From positions 1 to 64,000 of the forward strand of contig CAJTDL010000017.1 of NCBI GenBank assembly GCA_910575035.1: a stretch of 64,000 bases of DNA, written 5' to 3'. A model generated the notes under the pieces. The model was given only the letters and a program-made list of their open reading frames with translations, was not told where the DNA came from and made no database searches. The position numbers and the translations under genes were made by a program. This DNA comes from Lachnospiraceae bacterium. GTDB taxonomy: Bacteria > Bacillota > Clostridia > Lachnospirales > Lachnospiraceae. This document shows positions 1-8,332 of this stretch, piece after piece (positions within the stretch are counted from its first letter, which is position 1; every line of letters starts with the position of its first letter).

Positions 1-144
1 GGTGGATATGGATAATTGTTACTGGAGATTTCAATTATACCACAGACCAGTGAGGAGTTGTTTTATTTTGTAACAAAGAGAATCCCGTATTTATGTGGGT
101 TCTGGTGTTTCGCAAATGCCTACTATTTTTTACTAAAATTGAAA

Positions 145-432
145 GGAGTTATGTTTTTAGGTTAACTCCATAGCTTCAGGTTTGGATAAAGTAAAAATAG
201 GAATACTAAACTTGAGGTGAAGATATGGAAAGTTACAGAAAATTCGGCAAGAAAACTGGTACAGTATATAAAAGGAAGTACATCCAGAAAATTGGAGATG
301 GAATATAAGGAACTGAACAAGCAGTTTTGGAGACGGAATTTGTGGGCAGGAGAGTGCTTTGTGGCAAGCAGCTTTAGGCTGCTTCAGTAGCCAACCGAAC
401 CTACCAGCTTTAGCCGGTAGTGGTTCGTTTGG
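145..432 (+). mobile_element. IS200/IS605-family transposase remnant with right-end hairpin
   Basis: From about 220 to 389 one plus-strand frame reads like the C-terminal half of the Y1 transposase TnpA (QYIKGSTSRKLEMEYKEL, then NKQFWRRNLWAGECF, then VASS) and stops soon after. The N-terminal HUH motif is absent. Downstream, 391-432 folds into a hairpin (CGAACC arm, TTTA loop, GGTTCG arm), the kind of structure found at the right end of this IS family. A smaller hairpin (GGAGTTA/TAACTCC) lies at 145-169. The fragment is too short to be active. The family call rests on motif recall. Confidence 0.6.
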
Positions 433-516
433 CAAATACCTGTTTATGGGCTTTTCCTGAAAGGTTTGTCGACGGGTGTATGAAAAGGCAATTATAGTTG
501 AGAAAGGAGCCCGCAA

Positions 517-1518
517 TCAGTTTCCAGCCAGGATATCGCAGGCGATGGGAGTATAAAAGAGTTCTGCAACCCAGGCTGGATCCTTGGTCTGCCCTAAAAT
601 CCACATTAGCTTTGCCGTGACCGCCTCCGTTGTCATATCATAAGCTTCCAGAATAGGCAAATTCTGCTTAATGCTGTTGCCCACATGGTATACGGCCAGG
701 TCGCTGCCCTCATTTTCCACCTGGGTGGTCATCACCACCGTTTTACCAGTATCCAGCCCGCGTTTCACCGTTTCATAATAATTCCCAGCTTCATAAGCAG
801 GCAGTCCCCCTACGCCGAAGCTTTCAATGATCAGTGCGCTGTTTCGCTCCAGAAGATACTCTGCAACGCCGCAGTCAATTCCTGGAACCAGCTTCAGCAG
901 AGCCACTTTAGGATCCAGGGCGCCATAGAATTGTGGCACAGCCCGGCTTTCTGGCCGGATATAACGGATGATCCGTCCGTCCTGAACCATCCCCAGGAGA
1001 GGGTAGTTGATGCTGGAAAAGGCTTCAAAGCTTTTGCTGCGGGTTTTTCTGGCTCGGGTGCCCATGATGATCTTGCCGTTGAAAACCAGCATCACTCCAG
1101 GCATATCTGAGGTAGCCACAGTAAAGGCGTCCCGCAGGTTCATTTTGCTGTCGGTGGTCTCAAAGCCAATGGGCTTTTGAGCCCCGGTAAGCACAATGGG
1201 CTTGGGAATGCCCTGGATAAGATAGCTCAGGGCAGCGGCAGTGTATGCCATGGTATCTGTGCCATGGCTGACCACAAAGCCGTCATACTCCCGGTAATGC
1301 TCTTGTATGGTTGCTGCGATATGAACCCAATGGCTGGGCTGGATGTTAGTGCTGTCCAAACTGAAGAGCTGGATGCATTCTGTTTCGCAGATGTTGGAAA
1401 TGTCTGGAATGTACCGCAGAAGCTGTTCGCTGGTCAGTTCTGGCTTCAGGCCGCTTCCTCCCATTTCGGAAGCGATTGTGCCCCCAGTGCCTATGAGGAG
1501 TATCCGCTTTTCCTTCAT
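517..1518 (-). CDS. ansA: Type I L-asparaginase
   Basis: Cytoplasmic-type asparaginase that hydrolyses L-asparagine to aspartate and ammonia. The N-terminus carries GTGGTIAS with the nucleophilic Thr14, and HGTDTMAYTAAALS supplies the second catalytic Thr-Asp pair. TGAQKPIG and the C-terminal small domain are also typical. No signal peptide is visible. At 333 residues it has the usual family length. An upstream in-frame ATG at 1533 would add five residues, but the GGAGG that overlaps it sits eight bases before the ATG at 1518, so 1518 is chosen. The gene stands alone, divergent from the secreted protein that starts at 1804. Confidence 0.93.
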   Translation of the reverse strand: MKEKRILLIGTGGTIASEMGGSGLKPELTSEQLLRYIPDISNICETECIQLFSLDSTNIQPSHWVHIAATIQEHYREYDGFVVSHGTDTMAYTAAALSYLIQGIPKPIVLTGAQKPIGFETTDSKMNLRDAFTVATSDMPGVMLVFNGKIIMGTRARKTRSKSFEAFSSINYPLLGMVQDGRIIRYIRPESRAVPQFYGALDPKVALLKLVPGIDCGVAEYLLERNSALIIESFGVGGLPAYEAGNYYETVKRGLDTGKTVVMTTQVENEGSDLAVYHVGNSIKQNLPILEAYDMTTEAVTAKLMWILGQTKDPAWVAELFYTPIACDILAGN

Positions 1519-1803
1519 TGTGTTATCCTCCATTCTGTTGTGATAAAATTATAAGGCAAGAACTATGGTTACAAATAATAAAAGCGGTTTGATTATACCT
1601 GTTTCTGTGAAGAAATGCAAGAATTGTGTTATTGTTATGGGCGTCTCCTAGGCCGTGAATAGTAACACATTCTGCGGTATGTCCGCCAGAGTAATAAAAA
1701 GGATAAGTTTACATAAAGGGAAAAATATGATATCCTAAATTTATACAGCAATCTCATACAACAATTTTATAGAACAACCATATGTTTAGGAGGTACAATA
1801 CAA

Positions 1804-4551
1804 ATGAAGCTAAAAAAAATTCTTGCGATAGCGCTAAGCTGTTCACTGCTCTGGGAAACGCCATTGGTTCCCCAGGCAAATTCTGGCTATTCCCAAGGAG
1901 CCAATATCCAAACAGAATCAACAGGCTCCCACCGGCAAAATCCATCCAAAGCCGCAGGCTTATCCTCAGGGTCTTTAGAGGGTGCAGAGCCATCTGCCTT
2001 GTCACCGAAGGCTGAAGAGACCATTACGCCCTCAAAGGATAAAGTAACCGCCTTGCCATCGAAGGAGGGAGGAACTACTGCGCCTTCAGGGGATACAGGC
2101 ACATCTGCCCCACCGTCAAAAGATGCAGGCGTGCCTGCTCCCCTGTCAAAGGATGAAGAGCCGCCTGCTTTGCCGTCAAAGGATGCAGAGGCATCCCCTT
2201 TGCCATCAAGTGCGGATAATCCAGCGGTGTTCCAAAATGGCAAGGCTGATGATTCCCAATGGGTATTTTTGGATTATAATACCTATGAGATGTCCATTGG
2301 AGATGTATTTCAGCTGGAGGCAGAAGCTGAGCTTTCTTCTGAAATTACCTGGTCTTCTGACAATGACGGGATCGCCTCCGTGTCTGCGGATGGAACCATC
2401 ACGGCAAATGGCATAGGGACTGCCATCATTACGGCCACTGCCACAGCCGTCACAGAGGAAGGACGGTTTACAGGGACGGCTGCCTGTGAGGTTACAGTAA
2501 AGAACCGCATTTCACTCAATCACAATTCCCTTGTGGTTTATGTGGGTAAGGCAGAAAAGCTGGCAGCGTCCCTTGTGGAAGAAGAAGCCATAACCTGGTC
2601 GTCCTCTGAGCCAGAGGTTGTGAAGGTCAATGCCCAGGGGGAAATCACTCCTGTAAAGGCAGGGAAAGCTACGGTTACAGCCGCCACTGCAAGCGGCGCT
2701 GCAGAATCCTGCAAAGTGACAGTAAAAAATCCTTCCTTAACGCTAAAATCCAAAGCAACTGCATACGTGAAAGGCACTCTGAAATTAGAAGCTACGGCAA
2801 GGCCATCTGGTACGGTCAAATGGGAATCCTCTGACCCAAAAGTGGCTGCAGTAAACCAACAAGGCCAGGTATCGCCCAAGAAAACCGGTACAGCAACGAT
2901 CACTGCCACCTGCAATGGCATATCCAAAAAATGCAAGGTTACAGTGAAAAACCCTTCCCTGAAGATAAAGTCCGCAAAAGCAGCCGTCTATGAGGGAAAT
3001 ACATACCGCCTGGATATTACCGCAAGGCCCTCCGAAGGCCTGAAGTGGAAATCCTCTAATTCCAAGGTTGCCACCGTCAATGAAACGGGGGAAGTTGTAG
3101 GAAAAAAAGCGGGAACAGCGACTCTGACCGCTACCCTTCTGGGCAAAAAAGCCACCTGCAAGGTAGAGGTTCTGGAAAATAAGCATAAGTTTAACCGGGC
3201 TTCCGTTACCATAATGAAAGGCCAAAGCGCTGCCCTGCAGCTATTGAACCTTTCTGAAAATGAGACTGTCTATTTTCGGCTTTTGGATGATTCCTGGGAA
3301 CGGGTGGGTTGTTCCTATTCTGGAAATACCTGCGAAATCACAGGAGAAGCAGCAGGGACAGCCACGGTTCAGGCTGTTTACAGCAGGTATGTGGATGGGC
3401 AGGCTGTCACAGGAGTTTCACAGTGTGCCATAAAAATCATAGACAGTGGGATTGTCCAGCAGCAAATATCCATAGCCATCCATGCCAAAAAGCAGTTAAA
3501 GCTGAAAAATGTAGGCAAAGAAGGCCTTTCTATCGTACATACTGCCTGGGAATCCTCCCATCCCAAAATTGCCAGCATAGATGGAAACGGCCAGATCACA
3601 GGAAAGGCTTCTGGCACGGCAAAGGTTGCCGCGACAGTTACCTATTCAGATGGGAGCACTGAAAAATTCCTTACAACCATTAAGGTATCCAATCCCAAAC
3701 TAAAAACCTCCAGCTCAGTTATGGCTATAGGGAAGTCAAAGCGGCTGAAGCTGACAGGAACCAATACATACAGCACTATAAAATGGAAAATCGGCAAAGG
3801 CTCGCTGGCGTCAATCCGGCAGGATGGCACAGTGGTTTCAAATTACACCACAGGAAAGACCGTTATTACCGTGACGGTAGACGGCAAGACCATAAAGCAT
3901 AAGCTGGCCGTCACAAATCCGCGGCTGAAGTCCTCCTACAAAGCATTGTCCGTTGGAAAAACAACACAGATTTCCGTAAAAGGAGCGTCTTCCAAGAAAA
4001 AGATCACCTATAAGTCCAAAAATAAGTCTGTAGCCACGGTGAGCAAATCTGGCAAGGTAAAGGCGAAATCCAATGGAAACACAGAGATTATCGTAAAGGC
4101 AGACGGCGTATCCCTGGCCTTTAAGGTGAGCGTTGCGCCCCAAAGGGCGCTGTCTGCCTGCAAGAAGGGGCATCAGATCATGTATAGTTCCACTTATAGC
4201 CAGGCGCAGCGTATGCAGAATGGGTTTTATGACTGCAGCTCCCTGGTATTCCGGGCTTATGGGAAGGATGCAGGCTTATTGGGCGGCTCGTCCTCCTATG
4301 CGCCTACAGCGGCTTCTATGGCTTATTATCTGGAAAGGACAGGCAAGGCCATTTCCTTTAAAGGGCTGGACGCCTCACAGCTTTTGCCAGGAGATTTGAT
4401 ATTTTATGGGGATTCCTCTAACCGAAACGGAAGGTATAAAAATATTTACCATGTGTCCATGTATTATGGGGATGGGTATCGGCTGGAGAAGCCGCTGCGG
4501 TATTATTACCCAGACGGGAATATAGTGTTGATTGCAAGGCCGGTAAGGTAA
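1804..4551 (+). CDS. Secreted multi-Big_2 protein with C-terminal NlpC/P60 peptidase
   Basis: A 915-residue secreted protein. A signal peptide (MKLKKILAIALSCSLLW, residues 1-26) is followed by a Ser/Pro/Lys linker to about residue 140 with repeated PSKD motifs. Several Ig-like Big_2 domains follow (motifs such as WSSDNDGIASVSADGTI and GTATITAT, about residues 150-780), then an NlpC/P60 domain. The nucleophile is Cys811 in FYDCSSLV and the catalytic His is 883 in YHVSMYYG. It probably cuts a gamma-D-Glu-diamino acid bond in peptidoglycan, with the Big_2 repeats acting as a cell-wall spacer. AGGAGG lies ten bases before the ATG. There is no sortase motif. The 3' end, including the stop codon, is duplicated in tandem. 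Confidence 0.9.
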   Translation: MKLKKILAIALSCSLLWETPLVPQANSGYSQGANIQTESTGSHRQNPSKAAGLSSGSLEGAEPSALSPKAEETITPSKDKVTALPSKEGGTTAPSGDTGTSAPPSKDAGVPAPLSKDEEPPALPSKDAEASPLPSSADNPAVFQNGKADDSQWVFLDYNTYEMSIGDVFQLEAEAELSSEITWSSDNDGIASVSADGTITANGIGTAIITATATAVTEEGRFTGTAACEVTVKNRISLNHNSLVVYVGKAEKLAASLVEEEAITWSSSEPEVVKVNAQGEITPVKAGKATVTAATASGAAESCKVTVKNPSLTLKSKATAYVKGTLKLEATARPSGTVKWESSDPKVAAVNQQGQVSPKKTGTATITATCNGISKKCKVTVKNPSLKIKSAKAAVYEGNTYRLDITARPSEGLKWKSSNSKVATVNETGEVVGKKAGTATLTATLLGKKATCKVEVLENKHKFNRASVTIMKGQSAALQLLNLSENETVYFRLLDDSWERVGCSYSGNTCEITGEAAGTATVQAVYSRYVDGQAVTGVSQCAIKIIDSGIVQQQISIAIHAKKQLKLKNVGKEGLSIVHTAWESSHPKIASIDGNGQITGKASGTAKVAATVTYSDGSTEKFLTTIKVSNPKLKTSSSVMAIGKSKRLKLTGTNTYSTIKWKIGKGSLASIRQDGTVVSNYTTGKTVITVTVDGKTIKHKLAVTNPRLKSSYKALSVGKTTQISVKGASSKKKITYKSKNKSVATVSKSGKVKAKSNGNTEIIVKADGVSLAFKVSVAPQRALSACKKGHQIMYSSTYSQAQRMQNGFYDCSSLVFRAYGKDAGLLGGSSSYAPTAASMAYYLERTGKAISFKGLDASQLLPGDLIFYGDSSNRNGRYKNIYHVSMYYGDGYRLEKPLRYYYPDGNIVLIARPVR

Positions 4552-4604
4552 GCGGCTTGCGGAATATAGTGTTGATTGCAAGGCCGGTAAGGTAAGCGGC
4601 TTGC
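4517..4604. repeat. Perfect 44-bp tandem duplication over a gene end
   Basis: Bases 4517-4560 and 4561-4604 are identical. The unit starts GGAATATAGTGTTGATTG and ends AGCGGCTTGC. The first copy encodes the last eleven codons and stop of the NlpC/P60 gene. The second copy is untranslated and forms the leader of the AraC pseudogene. The lack of any difference points to a recent event. Confidence 0.95.
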
Positions 4605-4624
4605 GTATGGAAAGGGGGCAGGGA

Positions 4625-5416
4625 ATGGATCAGGATGTTCATGTTCTATCCGGACAGGTTCAAAAGCGGGTTATGGAAGAAATTTTCCAGCGGCAGGAAA
4701 ATGAGGAGAGGCATAATCCCTATGAACAGGAGCTGCGGGAATTGTACAGTATTGAACAGGGGGATGCAGAAACTTTGGCAAAAAGTATTTCTGAGACATA
4801 TGAGGGGGCTTTTGGGATACTTGCCAAGGATCCGCTCCGCTCCCATAAAAACCTGGTGATTGGAAATATTACCATGGCTTCAAGGGCTGCAATACGGGGC
4901 GGCCTTAGCGTGGAGGAAGCTTTTACCGTGGCGGACAGCCTGATCCAGCAGTTAGAGGAAATCGACAATATTCCAGAGGTATCGGCATTTAAGCAGGAAG
5001 CGCAGTAACTGTATGTAAGGCTTGTGGCGGCTGCCCGTACAGCCAAAAAGGAGAATAGGGGGAAAGGGCATAAGGAGAGAAAATTAGTTAAAAATCCACT
5101 GATTGGCTAAGTGAAGGATTACATTTTCACACATCTGCATGATGCCATCCAGGTAGCCCATATTGCCAGGCATTTGCAGGTGAATTCGGATTACCTTTCC
5201 CATTTATTCCGTGAACAGGAAAAGATAACCATTACCCAATATATTCAGAAGGAGAAGGTAAAAAGAGGGGAGAACCTTTTAAAATATTCGGATTACCGTA
5301 TCCGGGACATTGCTTTTTACCTGGGCTTTAGCACGCAAAGCCATTTTGCGAGAGTTTTCCATCAGCAGGTGGGCATGAGCCCGAATGAGTATCGGAAGCA
5401 GTATGGGAGATTTTAG
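4625..5416 (+). pseudogene. AraC-family regulator interrupted by two in-frame TAA codons
   Basis: One continuous frame runs from the ATG at 4625 (preceded by AAGGGGGCAGGGA) to 5416 but contains TAA at 5006-5008 and 5108-5110. The N-terminal half resembles the sensor region of gut-Firmicute AraC proteins (YEGAFGILAKDPLRSHKN, MASRAAIRGGLS). After the second stop there is a full AraC DNA-binding domain (VKDYIFTHLHDAIQVAHIA, then YRIRDIAFYLGFSTQSHFAR, then GMSPNEYRKQ). The stretch between the stops still reads like the linker helix (LYVRLVAAARTAKK). A GTG at 5111 could in principle start a separate C-terminal protein, but it has no close ribosome site. Most simply it is a recently inactivated gene. 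Confidence 0.8.
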
Positions 5417-5428
5417 GGTGGTGGGATT

Positions 5429-5500
5429 ATTTGCCATTGGTGGCGGAGTGTCAGACAGGGATCATTTGCCATTGGTGGCGGAGCGTCTGTCAGGGAGAGG
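5429..5500 (+). repeat. Two direct copies of a 35-bp unit, diverged dispersed repeat
   Basis: ATTTGCCATTGGTGGCGGAG occurs at 5429-5448 and again at 5464-5483, each followed by a GTC(A/T)G-rich segment. Its reverse complement resembles the blocks at 6122-6295 and 33835-33870 (a GACG-type box followed by GCCAC), so it seems to be a diverged member of the same dispersed family. Confidence 0.6.
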
Positions 5501-5587
5501 CTGTAAGATAAGGGAAGCGTTCCTGGCCTTTGTGGATGGCATTGGCCATGAGGCAAAGTCTGATAGATGGGTGCCTGGTTTATAATT

Positions 5588-6070
5588 TTATAAAGATTCA
5601 TGGTCTAAAGCCCGTAAATTTATGACAGAAACTATTTCCTGCTGTATTCTTTCAACTTCATCAACTCTAACTCTGCCAATACAGTTTCTTTCTATTTTAT
5701 AATCTGCCTCTGGAAATAACTTTTCTAGCAAATTATTTATTTCTGGAGATGCTCCCATTGAAGCGGTAACAAGAGATGCCATATCAAATTGTTCCAATAT
5801 TTCTCTTAATTCGTTTTCTGGAACTTTTGATAATTGTTCAAAATCAGTTATCTTTTTAGTTGATATATTCGGCTCTAAAATATCATTTATTGTAATTCCA
5901 TAAAGCTTGGATATTTTTAACAGGATCTCTAAATCTGGGATAGCTGCTCCTGTTTCCAATTTTGAAACAGCTTGCCTGGATATATCCAATTTTTTTGCTA
6001 ATTCATCTTGCGTGTAGTTATGTTTTTTTCGCAGTAATTGCAAATATTTTGAAATGATATTTGTATTCAT
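5588..6070 (-). CDS. XRE-family transcriptional regulator
   Basis: A 160-residue cytoplasmic DNA-binding protein. Residues about 8-62 form a Cro/CI helix-turn-helix (RKKHNYTQDELAKKL, DISRQAVSKLETGAAIPDLE). The rest is a helical region of no family I recognise (FDMASLVTASMGASPEINN). The start at 6070 is chosen because the domain begins there; reading further upstream would translate the tandem repeats at 6122-6295. Neither this ATG nor one at 6091 has a convincing ribosome site. The gene lies between two oppositely oriented patches of dispersed repeat, and it has no operon partner. Confidence 0.75.
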   Translation of the reverse strand: MNTNIISKYLQLLRKKHNYTQDELAKKLDISRQAVSKLETGAAIPDLEILLKISKLYGITINDILEPNISTKKITDFEQLSKVPENELREILEQFDMASLVTASMGASPEINNLLEKLFPEADYKIERNCIGRVRVDEVERIQQEIVSVINLRALDHESL

Positions 6071-6121
6071 AAGGTTTCTAAGCAGTTCCATAAAAGCTGT
6101 ACCATGCGGACGGAACCGCCC

Positions 6122-6320
6122 CAGCCTCTCCCAGACGTCCGCGTAGCCACCCCTGCAGCCTATCAGCCTCTTCCCAGACGTCCGCGTAGCCACCCCTGCA
6201 GCCTATCAGCCTCTCCCAGACGTCCGCGTAGCCACCCCTACAGCCTATCAGCATCTTCCCGGATGGATGACTAGCCACTCCCATCGCCAGCCTATAAAAT
6301 CCCTTAAGTTACTGACATTG
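6122..6320 (-). repeat. Tandem 42/43-bp repeats joined to a dispersed repeat core
   Basis: Three nearly identical units (6122-6163, 6164-6206, 6207-6248), each containing CAGACGTCCGCGTAGCCACC, are followed by a diverged fourth copy to about 6295. They run directly into the core at 6296-6320, which in reverse complement reads CAATGTCAGTAACTTAAGGG then ATTTT. The same core occurs at 21755 and at both ends of 33451-33900. Confidence 0.85.
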
Positions 6321-6397
6321 ATTCACGGCCTTGGAACCGCTCATAGCAACAATTCGGGCCGATATCTAAAGTTTTGCTTCGCAAAAACCGCCCTCCG

Positions 6398-6434
6398 CTC
6401 CTGAACCATGTTTTCACGGAATGCGCAGTTCAGC
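6398..6434 (+). repeat. Dispersed repeat B, copy 1
   Basis: This 37-bp block (centre ATGCGCAGTTCAGC) matches 26599-26635 at 35 of 37 positions. Both copies lie in intergenic DNA between accessory and core segments. No coding capacity is seen. Confidence 0.75.
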
Positions 6435-6466
6435 CCATACAGGACACAATAACCACTTTTCCTGCT

Positions 6467-7444
6467 TTATGCTGACACTTGCTGCTGTTCCCTTTCCATA
6501 TTTCTAAAGAAGCTCATTGCAGACAGCCCTATAATACAAACTATGATACCAGTCGGGATTAAGACAAAATATACGGCACTGTGAAATTGGTCAAACAGAA
6601 AACCGTACACGATTTGTCCTATGGGCTGTACACACAAAGTAACTGTCGATGTATAAGCCATCACTTTTCCTATTAAATGATTTGGCGTTTTCTGCTGTAT
6701 AAGGGAAACGGCAAAAATAGAAAATATACTGATAACAGCCTGCATACCGCAAAATGATACAATCATAACGCCATACTTTATGATGGCATTCACTGGCAAG
6801 AGGAAAATAATGCCTGCAGGGATAATAAAAATACCCAGAAAAGCAAGCAGGACAGATAATTTATGTATTTTCAATTTCTCTGCCCAAGCCCCTGCGGCAA
6901 TGCTTCCTAAGATTGTAGCAACAGCTAACGCACTCTCCGCAGCCCCATAATATTTCGCATTCAATCCAAGGACAGTCCGCACAAGAAAGGGAAGCCCAAC
7001 TATGGCAATACCCATCACAAAAAACCTTGAGAATGCCGTTAAGAGCAGCATCTTTGATATGCTTGTCTGTTCTTTTGAAATATACCGCATACTTGATAAA
7101 AAATCCTGCTTTGCAGTCTGAAACACACCGCCTTGATTTTGCATACGCTGATAACTCAATTTTATAAAACATTCAAACAAAGAACCGATATGCCAGTCAA
7201 TGCGTTTAACGCTACCATAATATTCCGTCTGTCTGCCCTGTCTGCCAAGATGCCGCCAAGCGGTGACAAAAGAATGGCCGGGATTGTAGCAGCAGACAGT
7301 ATCCCTGCAAATATGGCTGCTGAACCAGTCGCTTCCAGTATATACATGGATAACGCCAGTTTTAGTATAAAATTCCCAAACAATGAGGTTAGCTGCCCCA
7401 AAAATAAGAAGCGTGAAATTTTTTGTGAATAATTTTTCGGTCAT
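6467..7444 (-). pseudogene. Major facilitator superfamily transporter, frameshifted and internally deleted
   Basis: The start (MTEKLFTKNFTLLIF) and the C-terminal six-helix half (FSRFFVMGIAIVGLPFLV, then FRNMEREQQQVSA) share one frame. The natural continuation after LLIF (LGQLTSLFGNFILKLALSMY, then PLGGILADRADRRN, the MFS loop 2-3 motif) lies in another frame from about 7400 to 7162. The first shift falls in a TTTTTGGGG run near 7396-7404. Near 7150 the frame returns, but residues for roughly three membrane helices are missing, so a deletion accompanied the second shift. It would have been a drug-efflux-type permease, and the adjacent TetR remnant probably controlled it. It cannot make a functional protein as written. 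Confidence 0.82.
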
Positions 7445-7998
7445 AGCCCATTCCCTCCTTTTACATTATTGCTGTCGGCTTTTTCCGGCATAAAGTTTCG
7501 GCCGCAGGGTGTTTCCGTAATATCAGTGATAAATTTTTCTGTAAAGGTTGCCATATTATCATCATAAAGCGGCAGTCCCATATGGGCTAACACTTCTTTC
7601 ACAAAATGGTATTTATGAAGCAGTTCTTCCTCTGTGGCAGGGAATACCGAGGGCATAAGCCAAAAGTTGATAAGCGGCAAAAGCTCGGAAAGCTCCTTTG
7701 TGTATTCCGTCTTGATAGAACCGTCCTTTTTTCCCTCCTCCAACAATTCCAGCCACAAGGGAGTTAATACACGCCTGTTTTCCCCAACCGCCACCGCTAA
7801 AATATGCGGATCTTTCAAAATTGGGATTGCCTGCATATTTATCTGGTTTCGTTTAGCGTCTGGCTGATTCAGTGCAAGCAATGACCTGATTTTTTGCAGG
7901 CCATTCAAGTCGTCCCTCCCCTTGGCTGCTTCAAATGGATTGTCCTCGTGAAACATCTGATTGCCTAATGCGTACATCAGTTCCTCTTTGCTTTTGAA
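7441..7998 (-). pseudogene. TetR-family regulator lacking its DNA-binding domain
   Basis: The reading frame starts inside the usual end of a TetR helix-turn-helix (FKSKEELMYALGNQMF) and continues through a complete-looking ligand domain to 7441 (EVLAHMGLPLYDDNMATFTE). No helix-turn-helix is encoded upstream of 7998, where the sequence becomes unrelated. An ATG at 7977 would give 178 residues without DNA-binding ability. It overlaps the MFS pseudogene by four bases, the arrangement expected of a regulator and efflux pump operon that was truncated from its 5' side. Confidence 0.75.
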
Positions 7999-8332
7999 AG
8001 GTAAACAGAATGGTAAAACGGGGCAGACAGATGATGCAGTGAAGCATCTGCCAAGGAGAGGATAGCGGTACTAAAATTCACAATATAATCTAAGAAATAT
8101 GCTCAATAACTAAGAAATATGGTTTGCTTTCCGGGATAATATTACTATAATAAAAGTAAATAAAATTTTATGGAAACAGCCATCCTTATGTGTTTTCTAT
8201 AGGCATGACCAAAACGAAAGTGCATAGAAAACCGTGGCTTTTGCATGCCAAACCCAGCCAAAGCGTTGCCCTGCCTGCTTCAGCTTCCTGGCCACCCATA
8301 AGGATAGCCACAACCCACAAGGAGGAACCCTA
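7999..8332. other. Non-coding spacer
   Basis: No gene is seen. There is a hairpin around 8020-8055 (GCAGACAGATGATGC against GCATCTGCC), then an AT-rich stretch at 8080-8180 that may hold the promoter of the glycosidase gene. No confident -35/-10 pair was found. Confidence 0.5.

Noticed and set aside
157-516. 119-residue minus-strand frame at the left edge
   Set aside because: It is antisense to an IS200/IS605 remnant and its hairpins, with no domain.
4625-5416. Stop-codon reassignment or pyrrolysine/selenocysteine recoding in the AraC gene
   Set aside because: Both codons are TAA, which is not used for such recoding, and other genes here end normally in TAA.
6122-6295. CRISPR array
   Set aside because: The units are contiguous tandem repeats without unique spacers.
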